DNA of 14,237 nucleotides from J095 sp964407935 (GTDB lineage Bacteria; Chloroflexota; Anaerolineae; 4572-78; J111), in contig CAYOXS010000134.1 of assembly GCA_964407935.1 (NCBI GenBank), forward strand, positions 1 through 14,237, read 5' to 3'. The notes below the pieces were generated by a model. The model did not search any database. It had not been told where the DNA came from and saw nothing but the letters and a program-made list of their open reading frames with translations. Numbering within the stretch: the first letter of the stretch is position 1; every line of letters begins with the position of its first letter. Below, one piece after another: positions 1 through 6,212 of this stretch. Made by a program: the position numbers and the translations under genes.

Positions 1-353
1 TCGCCGGCGCGGGCGGTTTTGATGACGGCGTAATTAATGCCCGGCCCTTCGCGCACGTTGAGCGCCGTTGAAACCACCTCGATTTGAACCTGCGCGGCCA
101 GCGTGGGCGAGAGGGCGTTGGCGACGGAAGTGGCCGCGGCGTCAACGTTGATCACGCCAAACGGCGTGGCCGTGGGCGTGGGGCTGGGCGGCGGAATGGG
201 CGTGGCGGTGGCCGTCGGTTGGGTTTGGGCCAGCCGTGGCGTGGCGGTTTTATCGAGCGGCACAATGGTAGCGGTCGGCGCACCCCCGCCAAAAGCGCAG
301 CCGGTTAGCAAAAACAGGATGGATACAATGGTCGGGAATCGAATCATAATCAT
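1..353 (-). CDS. SH3b-domain lipoprotein, 3' end outside window
   Basis: This frame is open from an ATG at 353 to the window edge, giving 117 visible residues. The N-terminus (MIMIRFPTIVSILFLLTGC) is a lipoprotein signal peptide: a short hydrophobic stretch ending in the lipobox LTGC, with Cys19 as the lipidated residue. A second ATG at 347 is an equally good start and there is no strong ribosome binding site. Residues 25-64 are a low-complexity Thr/Pro/Ala linker (for example TATATPIPPPSPTPTATP), which would hold the rest of the protein off the membrane. From about residue 88 the sequence reads like the first strands of a bacterial SH3 domain, with the typical ALNVREGPGINYAVI. Such domains bind cell-wall peptides or proteins. 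The gene lies downstream of the export operon on the same strand, behind a repeat-filled spacer. Its catalytic part, if it has one, lies outside the window. Confidence 0.75.
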   Translation of the reverse strand, partial: MIMIRFPTIVSILFLLTGCAFGGGAPTATIVPLDKTATPRLAQTQPTATATPIPPPSPTPTATPFGVINVDAAATSVANALSPTLAAQVQIEVVSTALNVREGPGINYAVIKTARAG

Positions 354-379
354 CTCAGTTCATTGGGATTTCAGAATTC

Positions 380-514
380 GTGTTGCGTGTTGCGTGTTTG
401 CAGAGTCGCAGGGTCGCAGGGTCGTAAATTCGTAATTTCGTAGATTCGCTCATTCGCAATTCGCAGTTCGTCGTTCGTAAATCCAAAATCTAAAATCCAA
501 AATCGTAAATCGTC
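380..514. repeat. Ladder of 7-8 bp degenerate tandem repeats
   Basis: The whole spacer between the permease gene and the lipoprotein gene is built from 7-8 bp units in changing families. Three units of gtgttgc/gtgtttgc (380-401) are followed by three octamers agagtcgc, agggtcgc, agggtcgt (402-425). Then come aaattcgt, aatttcgt, agattcgc, tcattcgc, aattcgc, agttcgt, cgttcgt (426-478), and finally aaatcc, aaaatct, aaaatcc, aaaatcgt, aaatcgtc (479-514). The ladder runs into the stop codon of the permease gene (513-515). No gene or clear terminator is visible in it. It resembles the short tandemly repeated sequences of filamentous cyanobacteria in style. Confidence 0.8.
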
Positions 515-1784
515 ACTCGTACCGCAGCGCGTCGATGGGTTTGAGCCGGGCGGCGCGGGTGGCCGGGTACACACCAAAAAACAGGCCGATGGCCGCGGCA
601 AAGCTGGTGGCCAGCAGCACCGAATCGAGCGTGACCACGGTTTTGCCCATATCGGGGATGAGCGCCGGCAGCCCCAGCGACACGGCGTAACCCAGCCCAA
701 TCCCCAAAAAGCCGCCAAACAACGACAGCACCATCGCTTCGACAATGAATTGCAGCAGGATGTCTCGGCGGCGCGCGCCCACCGCTTTGCGGATACCAAT
801 TTCGCGGGTGCGTTCCGTCACCGACACCAGCATAATGTTCATAATTCCAATACCGCCCACCAGCAACGATACGCCGGCAATCGAGCCGAGAAACGCGGTT
901 AGCCCGGCGGTGATGGTAGCCCCAAATTGCAGCAACTGAGCCTGCGAAGTGATGGTAAAATCGTCGGTTTCGTCAAAAGCCAACCGGTGGCGGTCGCGCA
1001 TCAGCGCAGTCAGGTCGGTGGTGATGGCCTCCATTTTACCCTGATCCACCGCCTGCATAAAAATTGCCGACACAACCAGGCTGCCCCGGTGCGAGCCGGC
1101 CCTGCCCAGCCGGGTTTGGGCGGTGCTGATGGGAATGAGCACGGTGTTATCTTCATTAGAGCCAAAGCCGGTTTGCCCTTTTTCTTCCAGCACGCCGATG
1201 ATCTCAAACGGCACGCCGCCCAGCCGGATACTCTCGCCGATGGGGTACTCGTATGGCTCAAACAGCTCGTCAACCACGGTTTGGCCGACCACTGCCACCC
1301 GCGCCCGCCGGTCAACCTGTTCCGCGCTGATAAACTGGCCCAGTACGGCGCGGGCGTTGCGCACGGTTTCATATTCCGGGGTGACGCCGGAAATCTGGCT
1401 GTTGAGCTGGTTTTGGCCGCGCACAACCGGCGCGTCGATGTTGACGCCGTATTCCGGGGCCACGGCCACCACGTTGGCCACGTTCAGCGGGTCGGCGATG
1501 GCGGCGGCATCGGCCATGGTCAGCGGTTCGGGCGGGCGCTGGCGCACGCTCTGGCTGGCCGCCGACTGCGGCTCAAAAATATTGAAGCGGCCCGACTGAA
1601 TCCAGAGCACGTTGGTGCCCAGGCTGTTGAAACTGTCGTTGAGCTGCTCCCGAAAGCCGTTGCCAATGGAAATCAGGGCGATGACCGCCCCCACGCCGAT
1701 GATGATGCCCAGCATCGTTAGGAGCGTGCGCAGTTTGTTGCTGGTGAGCGCCCGCAGGGCAATGATGGTACTTTCCCAAATCAT
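513..1784 (-). CDS. MacB/FtsX-type ABC transporter permease
   Basis: This 423-residue protein is the membrane subunit of a MacB-like ABC exporter. TM helix 1 (about residues 18-41, LLTMLGIIIGVGAVIALISI) follows a basic N-terminus. Residues 45-280 form the extracytoplasmic MacB_PCD-type domain. The FtsX domain follows with three more helices. It shows the family signature GGIGIMNIMLVSVTERTREI followed by GIRKAVGARRRDI at about 310-345, and the usual ending GVYPATRAARLKPIDALRYE. Length and four-helix layout are normal for the family. Unlike E. coli MacB there is no fused ATPase; that is the gene directly upstream, whose stop codon is 3 bases before this ATG. This split form matches the YknYZ/LolCDE-like type. 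Family members couple ATP hydrolysis to moving a substrate from the outer membrane face or envelope through an adaptor. The substrate (peptide, lipid or drug) cannot be told from sequence. Confidence 0.94.
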   Translation of the reverse strand: MIWESTIIALRALTSNKLRTLLTMLGIIIGVGAVIALISIGNGFREQLNDSFNSLGTNVLWIQSGRFNIFEPQSAASQSVRQRPPEPLTMADAAAIADPLNVANVVAVAPEYGVNIDAPVVRGQNQLNSQISGVTPEYETVRNARAVLGQFISAEQVDRRARVAVVGQTVVDELFEPYEYPIGESIRLGGVPFEIIGVLEEKGQTGFGSNEDNTVLIPISTAQTRLGRAGSHRGSLVVSAIFMQAVDQGKMEAITTDLTALMRDRHRLAFDETDDFTITSQAQLLQFGATITAGLTAFLGSIAGVSLLVGGIGIMNIMLVSVTERTREIGIRKAVGARRRDILLQFIVEAMVLSLFGGFLGIGLGYAVSLGLPALIPDMGKTVVTLDSVLLATSFAAAIGLFFGVYPATRAARLKPIDALRYE

Positions 1785-1787
1785 CGA

Positions 1788-2519
1788 TTACGCTCCCGTC
1801 CATGTGGGGGTCAGCGCCCGCCGAAACTGGCTCACCGGCTCATCGCTCACAACCACGCCATCGGCCAGGCGGATCACCCGCCGGGTGTGCTCGGCGATGT
1901 CCGGCTCGTGGGTGACAAAAATCACGGTGATGCCCCGCTCGCCGTTGAGCCGCTGAAAAATGGCCATCACTTCCTCGCTGGATTTGGAATCTAGGTTGCC
2001 GGTTGGCTCATCGGCCAAAATGATGGCCGGTTCCGTAACCAACGCGCGGGCAATGGCCACCCGCTGCTGCTGCCCGCCGGACAGCTCGTTGGGTTTGTGC
2101 GAGCTGCGCTCGCCCAGCCCCACGGCGGTGAGCGCCGCCGCCGCCCGGTGACGCCGTTCGCGCCGGCCAATACCGCTGTAAATCAACGGCAGTTCCACGT
2201 TGGCCAGGGCGCTGGTGCGCGGCAGCAGGTTGAAATTTTGAAACACAAAGCCGATGCGTTTGCCCCGGATTTGGGCCAGCCGGTTGTCATCGAGCTGGCC
2301 CACATTGACCTCTTCCAGCAGATAATCGCCGCTGGTCGGCAGGTCGAGGCAGCCAAGAATGTTCATCAGCGTGGATTTGCCGGAGCCGGACGGCCCCATA
2401 ATGGACACCAGTTCACCGCGCCGGATCTCCAGCGACGCGCCGCGCAGGGCGTGAACCAGCACCTCGCCCATCTGGTAGGTTTTGGTGAGTTCGGTTGTTT
2501 TGATAACAGTCTCGTTCAT
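1788..2519 (-). CDS. ABC transporter ATP-binding protein (MacB/LolD type)
   Basis: This 243-residue cytoplasmic ATPase powers the neighbouring permease. All nucleotide-binding motifs are intact: Walker A GPSGSGKST (about residue 41), Q-loop FQNFNLLPR, signature LSGGQQQRVAIARAL, Walker B IILADEPTGNLD and the switch histidine in VTHE. The phrase LADEPTGNLDSKSSEEVM is characteristic of the MacB/LolD/FtsE-like family that works with FtsX-type permeases. The ATG at 2519 was chosen because it starts a normal N-terminus (MNETVIKTTELTKTY) and lies 4 bases after the adaptor stop codon. An in-frame extension to 2573 would overlap the adaptor gene and adds atypical sequence. The ribosome binding site is weak, which suggests translational coupling to the upstream gene. 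Confidence 0.95.
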   Translation of the reverse strand: MNETVIKTTELTKTYQMGEVLVHALRGASLEIRRGELVSIMGPSGSGKSTLMNILGCLDLPTSGDYLLEEVNVGQLDDNRLAQIRGKRIGFVFQNFNLLPRTSALANVELPLIYSGIGRRERRHRAAAALTAVGLGERSSHKPNELSGGQQQRVAIARALVTEPAIILADEPTGNLDSKSSEEVMAIFQRLNGERGITVIFVTHEPDIAEHTRRVIRLADGVVVSDEPVSQFRRALTPTWTGA

Positions 2520-2523
2520 AGGA

Positions 2524-3731
2524 TTACAGGCTGGGGCTGCCCGGCAGGCCCGGTTCGGTGCGGATAACAACACGGTCGCCGGCAGCCAGGCCGGATTTCA
2601 CCTGAGTCACGTCGCCGTAGCGCAGGCCCAACTCCACCTCAACCCGCACCGGGTTGCCGGTTTCATCGAGCCTTTCCACAAACACCGTCGATTTGTCCTC
2701 GCCGCGCTCAATCTGGATGGCCCGGTTGGCCACCACCACCGCATCCTCCATCCGGTCGGTTTCGATGGCGGCGGTAGCGGTCATCCCCGGTAGCAGCGCC
2801 AGATTTTCGCCGCGCAGGGTAATCACCACTTCAAACGTGACAATCCCGCTGGAGTCGCTTTTGTCGGGGCTGGGCGAAATATCGGTCACTTCGCCCTTGA
2901 GTTCCTCGTCCGGGAAAGCATCAAGCGTAACGGCCACCGGCTGCCCAACTTGAATGCGGCTGATGTCAATTTCATCAACCTGCACTTTGAGCAGGTAGGC
3001 GGTGGTATCGGCAANNNNNNNNNNNNNNNNNNNNNNNNNNNNNNNNNNNNNNNNNNNNNNNNNNNNNNNNNNNNNNNNNNNNNNNNNNNNNNNNNNNNNN
3101 NNNNNNNNNNNNNNGTGGCAATTTCAAAATTGAGCGTGGCCTCCTGCAAGGCATCGGCCTGGGGCATAGCGCCCACATCGCCGCGATAGGCCACCTGGTC
3201 GTAATCCCACTGCGCTTTTTTCAGCTCAACCTTTTTCAGGCTGAGTTCGGCTTCGGCTTTGGCCACGTCATCCGGGTCCGGCCCGTCGAGCAGGTCGGCC
3301 AGTTTGAGCCGGGCGCTGGTCACTTTGGCCTGCGCTTCGGCAATTTTCTCGGCCAGGGTCGGCTCGAACAACTTTTGCAGGTTGGCCTCTTGCTGGGCCA
3401 GCTCAATTTCCGCCTGCCGGATGTCGTATTCCAGGTTGTCGGTGCGCAGCCGGGCCAGCACCGCGCCCTGCGCCACCAGTTGGCCGCGTTTTACCGGCAC
3501 CTCGTCAACCACGCCGCCAATTTCAAACTTCATTTCAACTTCGGCGCGGGGTTCAATCTGGCCGGTAGCGCTGACAGTATCCACCAGCGAATCAAGTTTG
3601 GCTTCAACAATTTCAATGTTGGGGTCGTCGGCGACGGTTTTCGGTTCGGTGGGGGTAAGATACAGATAACTGCCCACGCTGCCGCCAATCACGGCGGTCA
3701 GAATGAGTAAAATGATGATTGCTCGTTTCAT
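2524..3731 (-). CDS. HlyD/MacA-type membrane-fusion adaptor, split by an assembly gap
   Basis: This is the adaptor subunit that links the permease to its extracytoplasmic substrate path. The start MKRAIIILLILTAVIGGSV is a signal anchor, preceded by a good ribosome binding site (GGGAG, 6 bases before the ATG at 3731). Next come a lipoyl/barrel-sandwich half (VSATGQIEPRAEVEMKFEIG, about residues 45-65; VKRGQLVAQGAVLARL) and a helical hairpin rich in Glu, Lys, Ala and Gln from about residue 85. After the N run, the second half has the beta-barrel part (VQVDEIDISRIQVGQPVAVTL) and a C-terminal domain ending at 2524. About 205 residues are visible before the gap and 163 after it. The two halves are in different frames across the 100 N, so the true gap length is not 100; a length of 3n+2 would restore one frame. 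I infer one intact gene, not a frameshift mutant. Confidence 0.9.
3015..3114. other. Assembly gap (100 N) inside the adaptor gene
   Basis: This is a run of exactly 100 N, the usual placeholder for a scaffold gap of unknown length. It removes the middle of the adaptor, probably the end of the helical hairpin and the return half of the lipoyl domain. Confidence 0.99.
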
Positions 3732-3733
3732 AC

Positions 3734-3889
3734 TTACTCCCGGTTCATCAGGCGGAACAGCCATTCTTTGAGTCTGCCCGGCTGCCGCGCCTGTTGGGCC
3801 TGCAAAGCCAGCCGCTCGCGGTCGGCTTCGGCCTGCAAATCTTTGCAATGTTGGTTTTGAACTTCGTGAAATTCCGGCAAATTAAACAT
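3734..3889 (-). CDS. 51-residue small basic helical protein, first gene of the export operon
   Basis: This short gene starts with MFNLPEFHEVQNQHCKDLQ and ends with RLKEWLFRLMNRE. An almost perfect ribosome binding site, AGGAGG, lies 5 bases before the ATG. The stop codon is 2 bases before the adaptor ATG, and the last codons carry the GGGAG that serves as the adaptor's own ribosome binding site, so the two are probably translationally coupled. The middle (about residues 15-40) is rich in Ala, Gln, Glu and Arg and should form one amphipathic helix. There is no signal peptide or membrane helix, and the single Cys (residue 15) is not in a motif. I do not recognise a named family. From memory, Chloroflexota genomes carry short proteins of similar design, but I could not check this. 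It may be a transporter-associated small regulator, or simply a leader peptide that couples translation. Confidence 0.75.
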   Translation of the reverse strand: MFNLPEFHEVQNQHCKDLQAEADRERLALQAQQARQPGRLKEWLFRLMNRE

Positions 3890-3892
3890 GTC

Positions 3893-3900
3893 TCCCTCCT
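3893..3900 (-). promoter_or_regulatory. Strong ribosome binding site of the 51-residue gene
   Basis: On the minus strand AGGAGGGA is followed by GAC and the ATG at 3889. It is one of the two strongest Shine-Dalgarno matches I saw in the window (the other precedes the response regulator) and is the main evidence that the short gene is translated. I saw no convincing -10/-35 pair in the 140 bases upstream. Confidence 0.8.
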
Positions 3901-3910
3901 GTGCAAATAA

Positions 3911-3942
3911 ACGAATCTGCGAATCAGCGAGTCAGCGAATGT
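3911..3942. repeat. Four octamer tandem repeats (acgaatct type)
   Basis: Four consecutive 8-base units read acgaatct, gcgaatca, gcgagtca and gcgaatgt. On the minus strand they read as TTCGC-type units, matching the ladder at 426-478 and that at 10397-10427. The last base touches the neighbouring palindrome. Confidence 0.75.
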
Positions 3943-3979
3943 AGGGGCAGTTCGCGAACCGCCCCTATCCAATTTTCAC
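3942..3979. repeat. GTAGGGGC...GCCCCTA palindrome with CAATTTTCAC flank
   Basis: Bases 3942-3967 form a palindrome with a single mismatched pair (arms taggggc and gccccta, core gttcgcgaac). It is followed directly by CCTATCCAATTTTCAC (3964-3979). The same 16-base flank, with two base changes, follows a different palindrome at 10320-10338. It could act as a REP-like element or a hairpin in the leader of the export operon. Confidence 0.75.
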
Positions 3980-4025
3980 CATCGGTCAGGTTGGGGTTGT
4001 CGCCCGGTGATGTAGCCGTAAATTG

Positions 4026-4080
4026 AAAAAGGAGTCAAAAAGCACAGCTTTTTGTTCCGAAAGCTTTGCTTTCGGACTCC
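4026..4080 (-). terminator. Branched (two-hairpin) intrinsic terminator of the Yip1-like gene
   Basis: Bases 4031-4036 (ggagtc) pair with 4075-4080 (gactcc). Between them sit two perfect 8-bp hairpins with 3-base loops: 4036-4043/4047-4054 (caaaaagc/gctttttg) and 4057-4064/4068-4075 (ccgaaagc/gctttcgg). Read on the minus strand, the closing stem is followed at once by TTTTT (4030-4026). It lies 63 bases after the stop of the Yip1-like gene. The three-way-junction shape is unusual for a terminator, so a mobile palindromic repeat is the alternative. Confidence 0.6.
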
Positions 4081-4091
4081 TGAACCCATTT

Positions 4092-4154
4092 TTTGGCGCG
4101 CAACTTCGCCCCAATTCTGTACGGACTTTACCGGGGAAAGTTTTAGCCGCCAAA
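4092..4154. other. Long imperfect hairpin spanning the end of the Yip1-like gene
   Basis: Three stems nest in order: tttggcg (4092-4098) with cgccaaa (4148-4154), aactt (4102-4106) with aagtt (4138-4142), and cccc (4109-4112) with gggg (4133-4136). They leave a loop of 20 bases. The structure overlaps the stop codon at 4143-4145 and directly precedes the branched terminator in transcription order. It has no T run of its own, so it may be an mRNA-stabilising 3' structure or part of a larger repeat. Confidence 0.45.
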
Positions 4155-4712
4155 GGCTCTGGCCAAAAATGATGGCGCAACTGTAAAGCCCAGCACCAGC
4201 ACCGCGTAAAGCAGCGTCAGCGCCAGCGATTTGCCCCGGCCAAATTTGGCGGCCACGGCCACGCCCAGCACCACCAGCAGCAGATGCCACAACCAAAACA
4301 GATCGACGCGGGCCAGCAGCGGCACCAGCGGGTTTTTGGCGTCGGCCAGTTGGTCGCCGCTGGCCACAAGCATGGCTAGGCCGGGGTATTGAATCGCGCC
4401 GCGGGTGATCAGTGTGAGCGCGGCCTGCACCAGCAGGCCAATCGCCAGCGGAATGCGGCTCCAGGTGCTCACGGCAAACATATCGCCAAAGCTCAGATCA
4501 TCGCCGCCGGCCAGCATCGCCCCAAAATAGAAGTAGACGGTTTGAGCCAGCATGCCGATGACCAGAGCGATGCTGCCAAAGCCAAGGCTCGTGCCCAGCA
4601 AAAATGGCAGCGACAGCGTGAACTGCATCGCTTCACGGGCGGCCGCGGCCTGCTCTTTGGGCATGGTTGCCAGTTGGCTTTCGGCCTGGGCGCGGGCGGT
4701 TTCCAGCAGATA
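4143..4712 (-). CDS. Yip1-family integral membrane protein, 5' part in assembly gap
   Basis: The last 189 residues are visible. A charged, Ala/Gln-rich stretch (TARAQAESQLATMPKEQAAA) is followed by at least four hydrophobic helices: around LPFLLGTSLGFGSIALVIGM, IPLAIGLLVQAALTLI, WLWHLLLVVLGVAVAA and LALTLLYAVLVLGF. The loop and helix pattern ARVDLFWLWHLLLV...KFGRGKSLALTLLYAVL is typical of the YIP1 domain, in which an Asp-Leu-Phe sits before a helix near the C-terminus. The role of bacterial members is unknown. The 5' end lies in or just beyond the N run. At 4813-4887 on the same strand one frame reads LWSDVLAGVLRYTG, which may be its N-terminus, but its only upstream ATG (4935) lies inside the promoter of the divergent operon, so I leave the start open. 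No partner gene is obvious. Confidence 0.75.
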   Translation of the reverse strand, partial: YLLETARAQAESQLATMPKEQAAAAREAMQFTLSLPFLLGTSLGFGSIALVIGMLAQTVYFYFGAMLAGGDDLSFGDMFAVSTWSRIPLAIGLLVQAALTLITRGAIQYPGLAMLVASGDQLADAKNPLVPLLARVDLFWLWHLLLVVLGVAVAAKFGRGKSLALTLLYAVLVLGFTVAPSFLARAFGG

Positions 4713-4812
4713 NNNNNNNNNNNNNNNNNNNNNNNNNNNNNNNNNNNNNNNNNNNNNNNNNNNNNNNNNNNNNNNNNNNNNNNNNNNNNNNNNNNNNNNN
4801 NNNNNNNNNNNN
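4713..4812. other. Assembly gap (100 N) over the Yip1-like gene
   Basis: This is a run of exactly 100 N, a placeholder gap. It hides the N-terminal part of the Yip1-like gene and possibly its start. Confidence 0.99.
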
Positions 4813-4902
4813 CCCAGTGTACCGCAGAACGCCGGCCAACACATCAGACCAGAGACCGATTGCCGCCGCGGAGTTGCCCCGTTTTACTCCGCCGCCAGAC
4901 CG

Positions 4903-4931
4903 ATGACTCTCTATTGAAATTATGTTATACT
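4903..4931 (+). promoter_or_regulatory. Sigma70-like promoter of the TPR/two-component operon
   Basis: A -35 box ATGACT (4903-4908; 4 of 6 match TTGACA) and a -10 box TATACT (4926-4931; 5 of 6) are 17 bases apart. This leaves a leader of about 25 bases before the ATG at 4962. The stretch is AT-rich against a GC-rich surround. I found no operator-like inverted repeat next to it. Confidence 0.6.
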
Positions 4932-4961
4932 GCAAACAGATTTCCGCGCCTGGGAGCGATC

Positions 4962-6212
4962 ATGACCCTTACTGACACATTGAGTCGCGGTATTAGCGCC
5001 GCAAAAGCCGGCGACCGGGTTGAAGCGCGCGCGCTGCTAACTGAAGTTGTCCAGACCGATGACAGCCAGCTTGACGGCTGGTGGTGGCTGAGCCAGGTCA
5101 TCGACAGCCTGGAAGAGCGGGCCATCTGCCTGGAAAATGTGCTGGCCCTTGACCCCGCCCACGAAGCCGCCCGGCAGGAATTGGACTGGGTGCAGGAGCA
5201 GCAGGAAAAGTTCTTCCGGCCGGTTTACGCCCCCGGTCAGGAAAAACCGGCCGAGGGTGTCACGCCGTTGTCCGCAGCGGCCACCGCCCCCATCACCACC
5301 GATTACCCCGACAAAGACGAATTTGATAACGAATGGCTGTGCCCCTACTGCGCAGGCCCCACTCGCCCCAAAGATGCGACCTGCCCGCACTGCAAACAGC
5401 CGCTGGTGATCACCCGGCGGGTCAGCCGCGAGCGGTCGGCGTGGTTGTGGCGCGGCATTTTTGTGCAGGTCGGCTTCATTTTAGCTGCCTTCGCGGCGCT
5501 GTCGGTGTCGTACGCGCTCATCTTTCGGTTCTACCGGCTGGCCAGCCCGCTGTCGTACCTGCCGCTTTATTTTGGGCAGCCGGTTGACCGGCCCGCCGAG
5601 CTGGCCCAAAAAGCGCTGGAAATATACCCGCTGTGGGTGTTTTGGGCATTTGTGGCCGCGAGCGGGCTGTCGCTGGGGCTGATTGTGCTGCTTTATTTCC
5701 GGGTGAAGCACGGCAACACCGTCTATTTTGTTAACGCCACGGCGATGCTGGCGCTGGGGCTGGCGCTGGCGGCTCTTTCTGGCGGGTCAACCCTGCAACT
5801 GGTGCTGGGCAGCATTGTGCTGATCTTTGGCGCTACCCAAATGCTGGTCACCCTCAATCTGTGGAACGACTTTAAATTCAAATCGGAGCGGCTGCGGCTG
5901 GTGACCGATGGCGGCATCAAAAATCATGCCTCGTTTTATTTGGCCGGCCGCAAATACGCCGAGCTGGGCATGTGGGGGCTGGCGATGCTCCATTACCGCC
6001 GGGCGGTGGCCCGCAAAGAGCGCAACGCGGTGTACCACCTGGCCCTGGCGCTGGCCTACAGCAAAATCAACCGCCTCGACCTGGCCGAAAAATCGCTGGA
6101 CGCCGCCGAACGGCTCGACCCCGACTCGCCGGAAATCTGGGAGTTGCGCAAACAGGTGAGCGCGCAAAAGGTGCGTCCGCGCCGGCCACTGAAAAGAATG
6201 AACGCCAGATGA
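4962..6212 (+). CDS. TPR / zinc-ribbon / four-helix membrane protein
   Basis: This 416-residue protein has an unusual layered design. Residues 1-70 form TPR-like helices (GISAAKAGDRVEARALLTEV ... WWWLSQVIDSLEERAICLEN ... LALDPAHEAARQEL). A linker follows, and then a zinc ribbon with Cys127-x2-Cys130 and Cys141-x2-Cys144 (CPYC...CPHC). Four hydrophobic helices lie at about 165-188, 224-246, 253-272 and 278-298. The C-terminus (about 315-395) has further TPR units, including YAELGMWGLAMLHYRRAVAR and LDLAEKSLDAAERLDPDSPE. Both TPR parts should face the cytoplasm and offer protein-binding surfaces. The start is set by GGGAG 5 bases before the ATG. The stop overlaps the kinase start by 4 bases (ATGA), so it is co-translated with a two-component system. 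I infer a scaffold or accessory sensor; no enzymatic motif is visible. Confidence 0.9.
   Translation: MTLTDTLSRGISAAKAGDRVEARALLTEVVQTDDSQLDGWWWLSQVIDSLEERAICLENVLALDPAHEAARQELDWVQEQQEKFFRPVYAPGQEKPAEGVTPLSAAATAPITTDYPDKDEFDNEWLCPYCAGPTRPKDATCPHCKQPLVITRRVSRERSAWLWRGIFVQVGFILAAFAALSVSYALIFRFYRLASPLSYLPLYFGQPVDRPAELAQKALEIYPLWVFWAFVAASGLSLGLIVLLYFRVKHGNTVYFVNATAMLALGLALAALSGGSTLQLVLGSIVLIFGATQMLVTLNLWNDFKFKSERLRLVTDGGIKNHASFYLAGRKYAELGMWGLAMLHYRRAVARKERNAVYHLALALAYSKINRLDLAEKSLDAAERLDPDSPEIWELRKQVSAQKVRPRRPLKRMNAR

Noticed and set aside
380..514. CRISPR array
   Set aside because: Units are 7-8 bases with no spacers of constant length, and there are no cas genes.
371..799. Minus-strand frame running through the spacer repeat (FWILDFGFTNDELRIANERI)
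   Set aside because: This peptide is just the translated repeat ladder, and the rest is out of frame with the permease gene.
927..1721. Plus-strand open frame of 264 residues opposite the permease
   Set aside because: It is antisense to a clear MacB-type permease and has no domain or ribosome binding site.
3976..4296. Minus-strand frame across the terminator and palindrome spacer
   Set aside because: It reads out of frame through the end of the Yip1-like gene and through hairpins. No ribosome binding site or family features.
4389..4961. In-frame upstream extension of the TPR protein
   Set aside because: It would be antisense to the Yip1-like gene, cross the N gap and include the promoter. 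The ATG at 4962 with GGGAG is clearly better.
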